Below, one piece after another: positions 1-8,197 of a stretch of 12,071 bases of DNA. The notes beneath the pieces are model-generated. The model was given only the letters and a program-made list of their open reading frames with translations, was not told where the DNA came from and ran no database searches. A program made the position numbers and the translations under genes. Source of the DNA: Pigoraptor vietnamica. Taxonomy: Eukaryota; Opisthokonta; Filasterea. Location: assembly GCA_943704525.1 (NCBI GenBank), contig CALSCQ010000386.1, positions 1-12,071 of the forward strand, in the 5' to 3' direction. Each line of letters starts with the position of its first letter. The stretch's first letter is position 1.

Positions 1-116
<116 letters not shown>

Positions 117-228
117 GGAGGGTTTGCTGCTTGTAGTGTCTGTTTCGGTACTGTTGGTCATGTGATGGAAACGAGTGCTGTGCGTCGTATGCAACTAACT
201 TACACGGACGCGCGATCCCCTCGCGCAG

Positions 229-887
229 CCGGCTCGCGCCTCACGACGGTCGCTGGCTCGCCGGGCAGCCGCAGCAACCCGGACCTCCCGAAGGCCGTGA
301 ACGAGGAGCAGGCGGCCGCGAGCGGTGTTCCGCCCACGTCCCCCGGCAAGGTCCCCGTCATCAACGTCAACGACGCGGCACCGGGTGGCCAACCGTCGTC
401 TTCTGGGTCGACCCTGAGCGTGGGCGCTGCCATGTCGCACAGCGCCACGATTGTGGCCGCGGGGCCGGGGACTGGCGAGAAGCAGGCAGAGACGGAGGTC
501 CTTCTCGCTGCGGAGAAGCTGCTCGCGTGCATATCGCGGGGCGACTGGGACGCATACCGTAACATGTGCGACCCCTCGCTGACTGCGTTTGAGCCCGAGG
601 CCGTCGGGGAGCTCGTGCAGGGAATGGACTTTCACAAGTTTTACTTTGACGGCGCGGGTACGTCGGCGGGCGGCTCTCGCACGCAGGCGACGGTTAAGAA
701 TGCGCGCGTGCGCGTTATGGGGGACGTCGCCGTGCACACGGCCACGCGCCTTGTGCAGAGCCACAGCGCGACGTCGGGCTTCCGGACGCGGCGCTATGAA
801 GAGACGCGCGTGTGGCGGCGTGTGTCGGAGGGACCTTGGAAGATGGTACACTTTCACCGGTCGGACGGCGGCTCGTGGCCGCACTAG
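229..887 (+). CDS. CAMK2: CaMKII-like kinase, last coding exon with the association (hub) domain; 5' part outside the window
   Basis: The exon encodes the C-terminal part of a Ca2+/calmodulin-dependent kinase II. A Gly/Ser/Pro-rich linker (229 to about 490) leads into a complete association domain (about 492-860), which in animals assembles kinase subunits into 12- or 14-subunit rings. Diagnostic segments are CDPSLTAFEPEA, VQGMDFHKFYF (MDFH starts at 624), TATRLVQ, YEETRVWRR and MVHFHRSDG, all close to animal CaMKII; the His of DFH and the Arg residues of TRLVQ and ETRVW match hub-pocket positions. The start is an inferred 3' splice site (AG at 227-228) with a CTAAC branch-like motif about 30 nt upstream; AG at 135-136 is the alternative. 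The kinase and regulatory segments should lie left of the window. A free-standing hub protein is possible but less likely, given the long kinase-linker-like leader. TAG stop at 885-887. Confidence 0.93.
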
Positions 888-1251
888 GGATGAGGGCGCA
901 TGTTTTTTTCTGGCCGTACTCTGTGTGGCGTATGTGATGCGCGTGCGTTTTTCTCTTTCGGCGTTCTACTCTGTTGCTCTCAGGCGCATGTTGCGTGCGT
1001 TGTTGACTGCGCAAGTGCGCACCCGCGCGCGATCGTTCTCTTAAAAAGAATCGTGGTCATATCATTCAAGCAAAAGCAACCACGCGTGAGTTGGACAAAC
1101 ACATCCGCTGTCCTTTGGTTCCCCTTCCCCTTTTGCTGTCAGTGCCACCGAATATCCCTCTACGATTTCATTCCGAGCGGCGGCCATGGCAAGGCGGGTC
1201 CACCCCACCTCGCACAAAGACAGACTCGCGCGCGAAAACGCCTGCAACAGG
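888..1251. other. Convergent 3' flanks of the CaMKII-like gene and the GPI-anchored propeller gene
   Basis: About 360 bp lie between two converging stop codons. The stretch is T-rich on the plus strand near 903 and 944-960 and holds no recognisable gene, RNA or canonical AATAAA signal. I take it to be the two 3' untranslated regions. Confidence 0.6.
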
Positions 1252-3033
1252 TCACGGCATGGCAGCAAGCACCACCGCGATCGCAAGCGACGCGAGGACG
1301 ACGGCACTTGCGCCCGACCACTGCGAGGCGCTGCTCACGTACGACGAGAGGCAAAAGCGTGGTACGACTTCGTCCCCGACGATCTGCGCACTGACGAGAA
1401 TGCGACCCGACGATGACGCAAGATAAAATTCGAGTTGGTTCTGCGGCACACAATAGCGACATTAGGCGATTGCTCGCACTCAAGGTCGAGTGCGCCTAAT
1501 GCAACTCAAGGTGCGATTGGAAAGATGCACACACACGGGCGCCCACACACACACGGGCGCCCTCACGCCACAGGCACAGTTATGCACGCCCACGTGCGCA
1601 ACACACACACAACCCTACGGACACAGAGATGTATGCACACGGGCGCAACACACACGATGACGTTAAAGAGAAAACACGGACACACATGACGCCAAAAGGG
1701 TACCAACGCATCAGTAATCGATGAGGCAACTCACCATGCCGTTACGGACGACGTATAGACCCTCGACGTCGTCCAGCCCCTGCAGCGCGTACACGGCCGT
1801 GGCGTGGCTTGCGGGCAGGCCCACGGCGTCAACGTGCACCTCGACGATGAGTTTTGCGCTGCCGTACATCAGAAATACGCTGCGCGTGCCCTCGAAAAAC
1901 ACGATGTCGGATAGATCGACCTCGCCCGGAATGAAGGTCGGAACTGTGGACACGAGGCGCTCCTTGCTCGACTGTAGGTTGGACTTTAGCGGCAGCTGCG
2001 ACGATGGGCATGGAGGAGAAAAGGAGATCAACCACACGCACGCAAACACAAACACCTTCGTGTGCGTGCACACAATATACACACATGCGAGCGGGCGCGC
2101 ATGCCACAACAGTGCCACGAGCAGCGCAAAAGATATGAGCATGGGCACGAAATACACATCACGCACAGACGCTCACGAGTGCAACAGAAGGACACGTACT
2201 TCGTATATTCGGAGACCGCCCGTGTTGACATCTCCGCAGTAGAAGTAGCCACCCTCGGTGCTTGCATTCGTTGGCACAAACGTAAGCGCCTCCATGCGAT
2301 CGGTCCCGAAATCATCGAGGAGAAAACGTCGCGTGTCCTGCGCCGAACCAGAGCCGCAAAGCAAAAGGAGGGTTGTTAAATGGGCATGCGCCCCCGACGA
2401 TTAACTACGGAGGCCAAGTTCACGACAGTCCCAAACTAAAACCATGGACTAACGCGTCTGCGCCGCCCCGCGAAAAGGCCCCCAGCTTCACATTCGCCCT
2501 GCGCCAACGATTCCGCACTACGCACCGTAGACATGGTGAGGTCAAACTCGACAATTGTTGCGGGCGCAGTTATCCCAACGTAGATGCTGTCGGTCGATGG
2601 GTCGGCGACGGCAATCGCCTCGTACGAATCGTCAATGTTGGGACCAAAAGTGTACGTGTTCAGAAGGGGATCCACGTACAACAGCTGCCCGTCGTCGGCG
2701 AGGGCGATGAGTCGATGCAGGCCGGTGTGGTAGAGGAGACCGGACGGCTGAAACGGCGACGGCGGCGTGAGACACAGCGTCCCTGGATGCGATTAACACA
2801 TGGGTACGTCAGAACACGGGCTTGGTTGCGTTGGATGATAGCATAGCAAGTTGCGCGCACTACGCTCACTCAGACAACACATGGGACACGTTAGGACTCG
2901 TGTATCGTCGGAAATGGAATATTGACAAGTGAGCGCACGTTGTAGATCTGCACGCACCGTTGATGTCGGTGGACGCCGCGCTCACAACGAGCGCGAGCAA
3001 GGCGGTCGCAACGAGAAGCCGTACTGTCCCCAT
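1252..3033 (-). CDS. Predicted GPI-anchored secreted beta-propeller-like protein (five exons, 306 aa)
   Basis: Exons, minus strand: 3033-2958, 2782-2526, 2337-2200, 1995-1735, 1440-1252; every junction is GT...AG and every phase agrees (921 nt). The protein starts with a signal peptide (MGTVRLLVATALLALVVSA, residues 1-19) and ends with a Ser/Gly stretch plus hydrophobic tail (ASAVVLASLAIAVVLAAMP), the layout of a GPI-anchor signal, with omega near 286-288. In between, short repeats recur: PSGL (38-41), a Glu followed by A/G and I/L at YEAI (80), MEAL (127) and VEGL (235), and VGI...ATIVEFDL (94-107). This suggests a beta-propeller related to SdiA-regulated or phytase-type esterase-like families; I infer the fold only, not an enzyme activity. 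Sequons NGT (25) and NAS (135) fit an extracellular protein. The ATG at 3033 is chosen because it alone begins the signal peptide. Introns are 175, 188, 204 and 294 nt. It shares a 501-bp divergent promoter region with the JHY homologue. Confidence 0.75.
1441..1734 (-). other. Intron 4 of the propeller gene, with degenerate CA/TG repeats
   Basis: On the minus strand this begins GTGAGT and ends GTGCCGCAG. Positions 1529-1690 are an imperfect CA-rich repeat (plus-strand sense), with the palindrome GGGCGCCC at 1537-1544 and 1555-1562 inside two copies of CACACGGGCGCC. If the intron is not removed, translation continues for seven codons and stops at TGA (1713-1711), before the exon that holds the anchor signal. 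Confidence 0.7.
1461..1500. repeat. Bulged inverted repeat (hairpin) near the 3' end of propeller-gene intron 4
   Basis: Outer arms ATTAGG (1461-1466) and CCTAAT (1495-1500) and inner arms CGCACTC and GAGTGCG are complementary, with loop AAGGTC and one 8-nt bulge. On the transcribed strand the arm nearest exon 5 reads CCTAAT, a plausible branch-point motif about 20 nt before the AG. Confidence 0.6.
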
Positions 3034-3224
3034 TCTCTCGAAGGCGGCCACGCACGCACTGCGTGCAGGCATGCATGCGCGCAAGAGCTGAGCGTTTGAT
3101 GAGGAGCGGGCACACGAGTCCCTGCTCCCATTCTCACCTAAATTAAGTGCCTCCCACAATATTCTATACCTTTTCCAGTAGATTAGAGGTTCGGAATTGT
3201 CATATTAGGTAAACAACGTCGCCC

Positions 3225-3239
3225 GTTGCCATAGACAAC
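3225..3239. promoter_or_regulatory. X-box-like RFX binding site
   Basis: The site reads GTTGCC-ATA-GACAAC, two imperfect inverted half-sites with a 3-bp spacer. It fits the loose X-box pattern RYYNYY-N(1-3)-RRNRAC bound by RFX factors, which drive ciliary genes in animals; the right half has A where the strict form RGYAAC has G. It lies 296 bp before the JHY start codon and 192 bp before the propeller-gene start codon. Confidence 0.55.
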
Positions 3240-3246
3240 CGAGTCT

Positions 3247-3314
3247 GAAATGACGTGGCAAATTGTATGGCCTTGTATTGAAAGTGCGTCATTTCGTCGA
3301 GTGCGTCATTTCGT
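3247..3314. repeat. Three CGTCATTTC elements, one inverted and two in tandem
   Basis: GAAATGACG at 3247-3255 is the reverse complement of CGTCATTTC, which recurs at 3287-3295 and 3304-3312 inside a 14-bp direct repeat (GTGCGTCATTTCGT at 3284-3297 and 3301-3314, period 17). Each copy contains TGACG, the core half-site of CREB/ATF-type bZIP factors. Factor identity is inferred. Confidence 0.6.
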
Positions 3315-3353
3315 GGAATGTGCTTTGAATCAGTTCGGGGCTGAGCGTGTGCC

Positions 3354-3455
3354 ATGGTTCGTACGTTTCGAAAGGCCGGGCGTCTCTCTCCCTTTCGTGC
3401 TCCGAGAAGACGCGCTTTGAGCACAAGGAGAAGTAGGCGTTGCAGTGCGTGGTGA
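3354..3455 (+). other. Possible upstream ORF in the JHY 5' leader (33 codons)
   Basis: An ATG in a very strong context (GCCATGG) opens a 33-codon frame with many arginines that ends at TGA 3453-3455, 79 bp before the JHY start codon and in a different frame from it. It would matter only if transcription starts upstream of 3354, which cannot be seen here. A function for the peptide itself is unlikely. Confidence 0.35.
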
Positions 3456-3534
3456 AATACCGTCGGCGCATCTCGTTGTCTAGTGGGGGGCGTTGGGGTC
3501 GCTCGCCGGGGCCCACTTCGCCCTCTGTTCAGCT

Positions 3535-6345
3535 ATGGACTACGACGACTTCGAGTACGAAGAGGACGATGGCGACATGCGTGCGCGTGCGCTTGAGGAG
3601 GAACTCGCGCGCATGACGGGCGCTGGGTCGCACAAGGGAGGCGGGGGCGCGCATGGCGGTGGGCAGGGTCGCAATCGCTTCCCGTCAATCAACGGTCGCA
3701 ATGGGCCCGCAACCGGCGCGAAGAAGCAGCAGCAGGGGCCGCCGCAATCCAAAGCGAACGCGACGCATCTCCCTCACTTGAACGGCGCGCACAACGGGCA
3801 ATCTGCGCATGCGCATCACGGCAGCAATGGCTCGATGCTCGGGGACAGTGGGCACGCGAAGTTGATGTTCCCAAGTGTGCACGGTGGCGGCCAGGGCCCG
3901 TCGTCGGATCCCCGTCACGTACCACACCCCGCCGCCCGTCCGGTTCCTCAGCCTGCGGCGCAGTGGGGACGAGAGGGGCCTGCCGCGAACGGTGGTTTCC
4001 AGCCGAGCTACCCTCCGGCACCGCAGCCGTACGCACAGCACGCACAACAACAACAACCGGCGTCGTTTGGGCCGCGACAGCCTGGCGTCGGCGCGTTTGC
4101 GTACCAGCAACCACCGGTTCCCCAGCAGCACCCGCAACAGCGGTACCCCGTCGCGCAACACGTGCAGCAGCAGCAACAGCACGTGGCGCCTGCATCGCAG
4201 CCGTCCAAGTTCGTGCCCCAGCCGCACTTTCAGCCCGTGCAACGACAAGGGTTCCGCGCGCCTCCCGTCGCGCCGGCGTTTGATGCGCCCCTGCAGCTTC
4301 AGCCGCAGCAGGCGCCCTCGATGTACGGCGGTTCCTTTGTCGCAGCCGCGCCGCAACCCATGTACGCGGGCTCGTACGTGGGGCAACCAGCATTCCCGCC
4401 GGGCGCGGTGATCTACGGCGATCCCCTCATGGCATCGACCTACCCGCCTTCACAGCGGTCGTCGTCGCAGAACTCGAACTCGCGCCTGAGCCAGTTTGGC
4501 GCGGGCAATTCCGTGCGACAGACGCCGACGTCCAAGTGGGGACCCTCTGGCCGTGCGGCGGCGGGGCAGGCCCTCCCGCCACAGTGGGCAGCGCAGCAGG
4601 CGGCAGGTGCGCAGTACGCCGGCGTTCCGGTCTACAACGCGGGGCCCATTTACGTCCCCGTTGGCATGGGACCGGGAATGGCCGTGGCAACGCCTGTGTA
4701 TGCGTCGCTCGCGAACCCGTTTGCCTTTGGGGCTGGCGGCGCGGCTATTGTGCTGCAGCAAGGTGCGCAGGCGCCGTTCCCTGTGCAAGCGGCCGATGCC
4801 CAGCAGCCGCACGCACCCGCGTCGAAGCATGCGGCGCCAGCGACCAAGACGAACGCGGGGAGGGCATTGAAGCGCGTGTCGTCCGATGGTCGCGGCCCAG
4901 CGAGGGGCCAGCAGGGTCAGCACCACCCGCCACAGCGCGCGAATCAAGGGACGGGTCAGACGAGTCCCACGCCGAGCGCCTCGTCGTCGCAGAGCAAAGG
5001 GTACTTCTACTCGACGCGGTCGTTTGTTGAGGGCAATTCGAACCCGTTTTACGCGGATGCGCCGGGTGAAGGGGAGCCTGCTGCCCCGGAGGAACCGCCG
5101 GCTGAAGACGCCGCTTACGGCGAGGATGAGCCACAGGTGAGTAGGGCAGGGCGTGAGAGTTTACTTTTGTTTATTTGCTGCAAGTTCAATCGCTCACGTG
5201 AGTTTGTGTTTGTGCGTTTTGTTGTGTAGGATGATGGGCAAGGGGGCCTGCCGACGATTGACGAGAAGCGCCGCCTGAAACGATATGTTGAGCCGCCGAA
5301 GGACAAGCCAGTCGAGAACCGCGAGAAAGGTGCGTGTGCGTGTGTTGTAGGTGTCTCTCTGTGCATAATGCGTGTGTGAGTGTGTGTTTGTGTGTGTGTG
5401 CGCGTGCGTGTGCGTGTGTGTGTGTGTCTGCATGTGTGCTCCTCTAACGACCCCCCCCCCCCTCTCTCTCTTACATACACACAGACCTCAGCATGGAGTA
5501 CAAGCCATACACACTCAAGGACTATCAGCTGCTCGAGAAGACGCCCATTAAGCTCGGCGGCCTCGGCCCCGACAAGCGCTCGGACCATTATTTGGAAAAG
5601 GTGTGCGACTGATATCCCGCTCTCCAAAGTCGCCGTCGTGCAAGGGCATACGGTGACCCCTCCTTTTTCTCCGTGTGCTCACGTCTCACCCTGCGCCCCC
5701 ATCTCCCATCGTAGCTGGAGAAGTCGCAGCGGCAGAAGGAGTACGCCAACAAGGTGCGCGAGCAGCACATGTCCACTTCGATCCCCGTGGCAGAGCCGGC
5801 CCAGAAGCCCGCCGCGGTCGTGCGCAAGGGCTCGTCACGCGAGGACGACCTTCGCCAGTCGAAGAGAGAGGCGGTGCGTGCCGCGACCTCCGTGCGCACT
5901 TTGTGTGTCTAGCTGGCACGCATTATTGGGATGCTTGTGGGCCTATACTATTTCTGTCACGAAATGACCTCTTAGTTGCGCCTGCGCGAGTGCACTCTGT
6001 TTTGAGTCCTCACGTCGCACTCTCTTTCAATTGCAGATGCTCCAGTATGCCGCAACCGTGCCAAAGCCGCGCGTCAAGCGGCGCAGCTGGAACACGAGCC
6101 ACCGCGCCGGCGACCACGGATCGGGGTCGGATCGCGACGCGAGTGAGGGCGACAACGCCCACGACGACAAGCACCGCCACGATATTGATGCGGCCCTGCG
6201 CGAGGAGGCGGAGGGTGGATATGCGGAAGAGGAAGAATTTGAAGAGGATGAGGACGCAGAGGCGCGCATGCTGGCACTGCTGGCCCAGAGGCACGAGCAG
6301 AACAAGGCATCGGCCGCCGCCATCCGCAAAGAACTCCACCTCTGA
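3535..6345 (+). CDS. JHY: JHY-like ciliary protein (five exons, 761 aa)
   Basis: Exons: 3535-5136, 5230-5329, 5485-5600, 5715-5873, 6037-6345, all GT...AG with consistent phase (2286 nt). The C-terminal third matches what I recall of the JHY (juvenile hydrocephalus) family: YKPYTLKDYQLL (573-584), KLGGLGPD (590-597), a KEYANKVREQHM helix, ML-QYAATVPKPR (660-671) and a final MLALLAQRHEQ...RKELHL end. Mouse Jhy is needed for normal ependymal cilia, so a role in the cilium or flagellum is inferred. The N-terminal 534 residues, nearly all in exon 1, are low-complexity: an acidic start (MDYDDFEYEEDDGD), then Gly/His-, Gln/Pro- and Ala-rich sequence with poly-Gln runs, probably disordered. Near the end is an acidic run (EEEEFEEDEDAE). 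The in-frame ATG at 3535 follows an upstream leader with no other in-frame ATG. Conserved segments span four exons, supporting the joins. Confidence 0.82.
5330..5484 (+). repeat. JHY intron 2 with TG-rich tract, C12 run and CT tract
   Basis: The intron runs GTGCGT...CACACAG. It holds an imperfect TG/CG repeat (about 5331-5438), then a CTAAC branch-like motif (5444-5448), twelve consecutive C (5451-5462) and a short CT repeat before the acceptor, giving a strong polypyrimidine tract made of simple sequence. Confidence 0.8.
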
Positions 6346-7030
6346 GGGACCACGGCGTCTCTTTCGCCCAAGTCATGTGCCTCTCGGTGCGCGCGTGCGT
6401 GCATGTGGTTCGATGCGTGCCGTGTATTGGATGGAATGAGAAGGCGCGCTGCCCTGGTGGCGGTCGCGCATTGGACGGGCGTGGACGGCGGCGGCTGGCA
6501 GGGGCTTGGAACCCTGTGGCTTGCCGTCGCGCGGCTGCGCTGTCTCGCTCTGCGTTGTGTCTGCGTGCGTTCGGTCGCTGTCTGAATTTGCGTGCGCAAT
6601 CCTACATTATGATGGTTTCCGGAATTGCAGCGCATGTGTGGAAGAGTGGAGAGTTTGTGCGCGCGTACATCGATTTCACGCAGAAGGGGAAGGCATCGAG
6701 AAAGCCGCACGTGGGGTTGAGTGAAAATAATACGGGCACGCTTCATTCTCCGCCGACCCCGCCATCCGACTCAACCCTCAATACAATTAACCCCCGCAAG
6801 CGACTCATAGCAGGGCACTGGAAGCGAAGAGGGGAAGCGCGTGTCAGCAAGAGAGCGGAAGCACTGTCGAGTGTGCAATATGAGCCGAAGAACAGAGAGA
6901 CAAAGCACGGCCGCATCTAAAATATTGCTGAGAGTGTCCGGTAAGGGTGAGGGCGAAGACGGGGATCGAGATGACAACGCATGCATAAGGTCGCCGAAAC
7001 ATGCTAATTGAGACGAGTGTGAATGGTAAC
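6346..7030. other. Convergent 3' flanks of the JHY homologue and the bHLH-zipper gene
   Basis: These 685 bp contain no gene I can support. A long plus-strand frame (6375-6920) has no recognisable domain. On the minus strand a good-looking acceptor (TTCGCTTCCAG near 6810) could belong to an alternative last exon of the bHLH-zipper gene, but the following sequence shows no familiar motif. One isolated CACGTG lies at 6708-6713. Confidence 0.5.
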
Positions 7031-8197
7031 TTAGTTAGGGACAGCGAAGGACGGAGACCAGACCGAGGTAGAGGACAGTACACACCCAAGCTCCGCCACT
7101 TCGGCCGACAGCTGCGAGTTGATCGTCTCGTTCTCGGCGTCCCTCGCTTGCAATTGGCGAATGTACGCAAGAGCTGCTCGAATTAACAGAACAGAGGAAA
7201 GGGATTGAGCAACACGGTCGCGTACGGCGTAAGCGAACGGACCACTCGAGAGTTAAAGGCAACTGGAGTAAACTCACAGACATACACGCTCACGGACACG
7301 ACACAACCAAAAAACGAACAAAAGAAAATGAAGGGCACACGAGACAGTGTTTAAACTGCCATTGCTGCAAGGCAGACACGCACACAACCGAAAAACGAAG
7401 AAAAGAAAATGAAGGGCACACGAGACTGTGTGAACTGCCTTGCTCCAACCCAACATCAGCGGAGTGCCCGCGCACGCACCGTGGAGGAGCACCTCGGCTT
7501 TGCTGCTGTTGACGTTCGGCGCCATGGGCAAGTGCACCTTTAGCGCCTCAAAGGCGTCGCGAATTTCGTTTCTCCTCTTCTGCTCGTTCGCTTTGTGCTG
7601 CAGCCGCGCCGTCTCCCGGTCCCCTGCGCGCTTGGCCGCGTAAAACCGACCCATCATCGAGCCCTTGTCGCCATCCTCGTCGTCGCACACGTCCATGTCC
7701 CCCATCGCATCCGCCGCCGCGGCGAGAGACGCCAGGTCGCAGCTGCTCCTCCGCCGGTCCCCGCTCCAGTCTGCGCCGTTCGACTCGTCCTCGCTGTCCA
7801 TCATCTCGTCGTCGAGATCGGCGAGTGTGCTGCACTGCGAAACGCCGCTCCTGCAGCGCTGTCGCCTCGCCGGTGGCGCGGGACTCGGGTTCCCCGCGGC
7901 GGGCGCATCGGCCGCACACGTCGCCGCAGAGACAGAGTGTCGTCGCCGCTTGGCAGGCGGACGAATGGCGGACGATCCCGCCTCGCTTTGCTGAGCGTCA
8001 GACCCGACGCATTCCGAGTAGATTCGGCGCCGCTGCGCCACGGCCTGCTGTTGTGCGGCACGCCGTTGCTGAAGCAGTTGGCGTTGTTCCGGCGTCGGTT
8101 GAAGGGGCGCCTTGAATTCGGCGACTTCGGGTGAAGATGAAAGTTCCTGTGGCTTTAGCTCGGCGATCGATGCGCTTGCGACAGACACGTCCGCCAT
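7031..8197 (-). CDS. MAX/MYC-type bHLH-leucine-zipper transcription factor (two exons, 286 aa)
   Basis: Exon 1 is 8197-7480 and exon 2 is 7173-7031, minus strand, joined at phase 1 by GTGCGT...CGAGCAG (861 nt). The basic region reads HKANEQKRR (201-209), with the His/Glu/Arg-Arg pattern (H201, E205, R208, R209) that in MAX, MYC and USF recognises CACGTG. Helix 1 is NEIRDAFEALKVHLP, helix 2 SSKAEVLLHALAYIRQLQ, and a short zipper follows with L247, N254, L261 and L268 at heptad spacing. The splice falls inside helix 2, so phase and domain continuity confirm the join. The first 200 residues are Gln/Ala/Arg-rich (36-58), with a basic patch PPAKRRRHS (80-88) and an acidic region (127-138), probably a nuclear signal and a regulatory segment. 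ATG 8197 is the first in-frame ATG and has a good context. The subfamily (MAX, MXD, MLX or other) cannot be decided by eye. Its intron carries an 81-bp-period direct repeat. Confidence 0.87.
7301..7448. repeat. Two-copy direct repeat (period 81 bp) inside the bHLH-zipper intron
   Basis: Copy 1 (7301-7369) and copy 2 (7382-7448) share about 68 bp with a handful of differences, including the exact stretch AAAAGAAAATGAAGGGCACA. The copies are separated by a 12-bp unique segment. Both lie wholly inside the 306-nt intron, so the duplication also explains the repeated Cys/Leu/Phe-rich peptide in the minus-strand reading frame there, which is not coding. Confidence 0.9.

Larger units (their letters stand above)
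3034..3534. promoter_or_regulatory. Divergent promoter region between the propeller gene and the JHY homologue
   Basis: These 501 bp separate the start codons of two genes that point away from each other, so both promoters must lie here. The stretch is more AT-rich at 3135-3215 than its surroundings. It contains an X-box-like site, CGTCATTTC elements in both orientations, a TGACGTGG motif (3251-3258) resembling CREB/ATF-family sites, and an upstream ORF with a strong start context. I see no clear TATA box placed well for either gene. Confidence 0.7.

Noticed and set aside
195-884. Antisense 229-codon frame opposite the CaMKII hub exon
   Set aside because: The plus strand encodes a clearly conserved domain; the antisense product is Arg/Ala-rich with no motif.
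1711-2166. Single-exon minus-strand protein beginning MRDVYFVPMLIS
   Set aside because: Its first part reads through an intron: a clear acceptor at 1997-1996 and matching phases place only 1995-1735 in the propeller gene.
2866-3159. Longer N-terminus for the propeller protein from an upstream start near 3159
   Set aside because: It would bury the signal peptide behind 40-odd residues; the start at 3033 puts the signal peptide first.
3685-4393. Two antisense frames of over 230 codons opposite JHY exon 1
   Set aside because: They mirror GC-rich, Gln/Pro/Ala-rich coding sequence; their Arg/Leu- or Ala/Arg-rich products are typical shadows.
6375-6920. 181-codon plus-strand frame between JHY and the bHLH-zipper gene
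   Set aside because: No domain, no supporting splice pattern and uneven composition; it lies where two 3' untranslated regions are expected.
6771-6986. Possible third exon of the bHLH-zipper gene after an acceptor near 6810
   Set aside because: The exon 2 frame already ends in a clean stop at 7031 after a complete zipper, and the downstream peptide shows nothing recognisable; kept only as a remote alternative.
7301-7448. CRISPR-like repeat-spacer-repeat
   Set aside because: There are only two copies, much longer than CRISPR repeats, in a eukaryotic intron.
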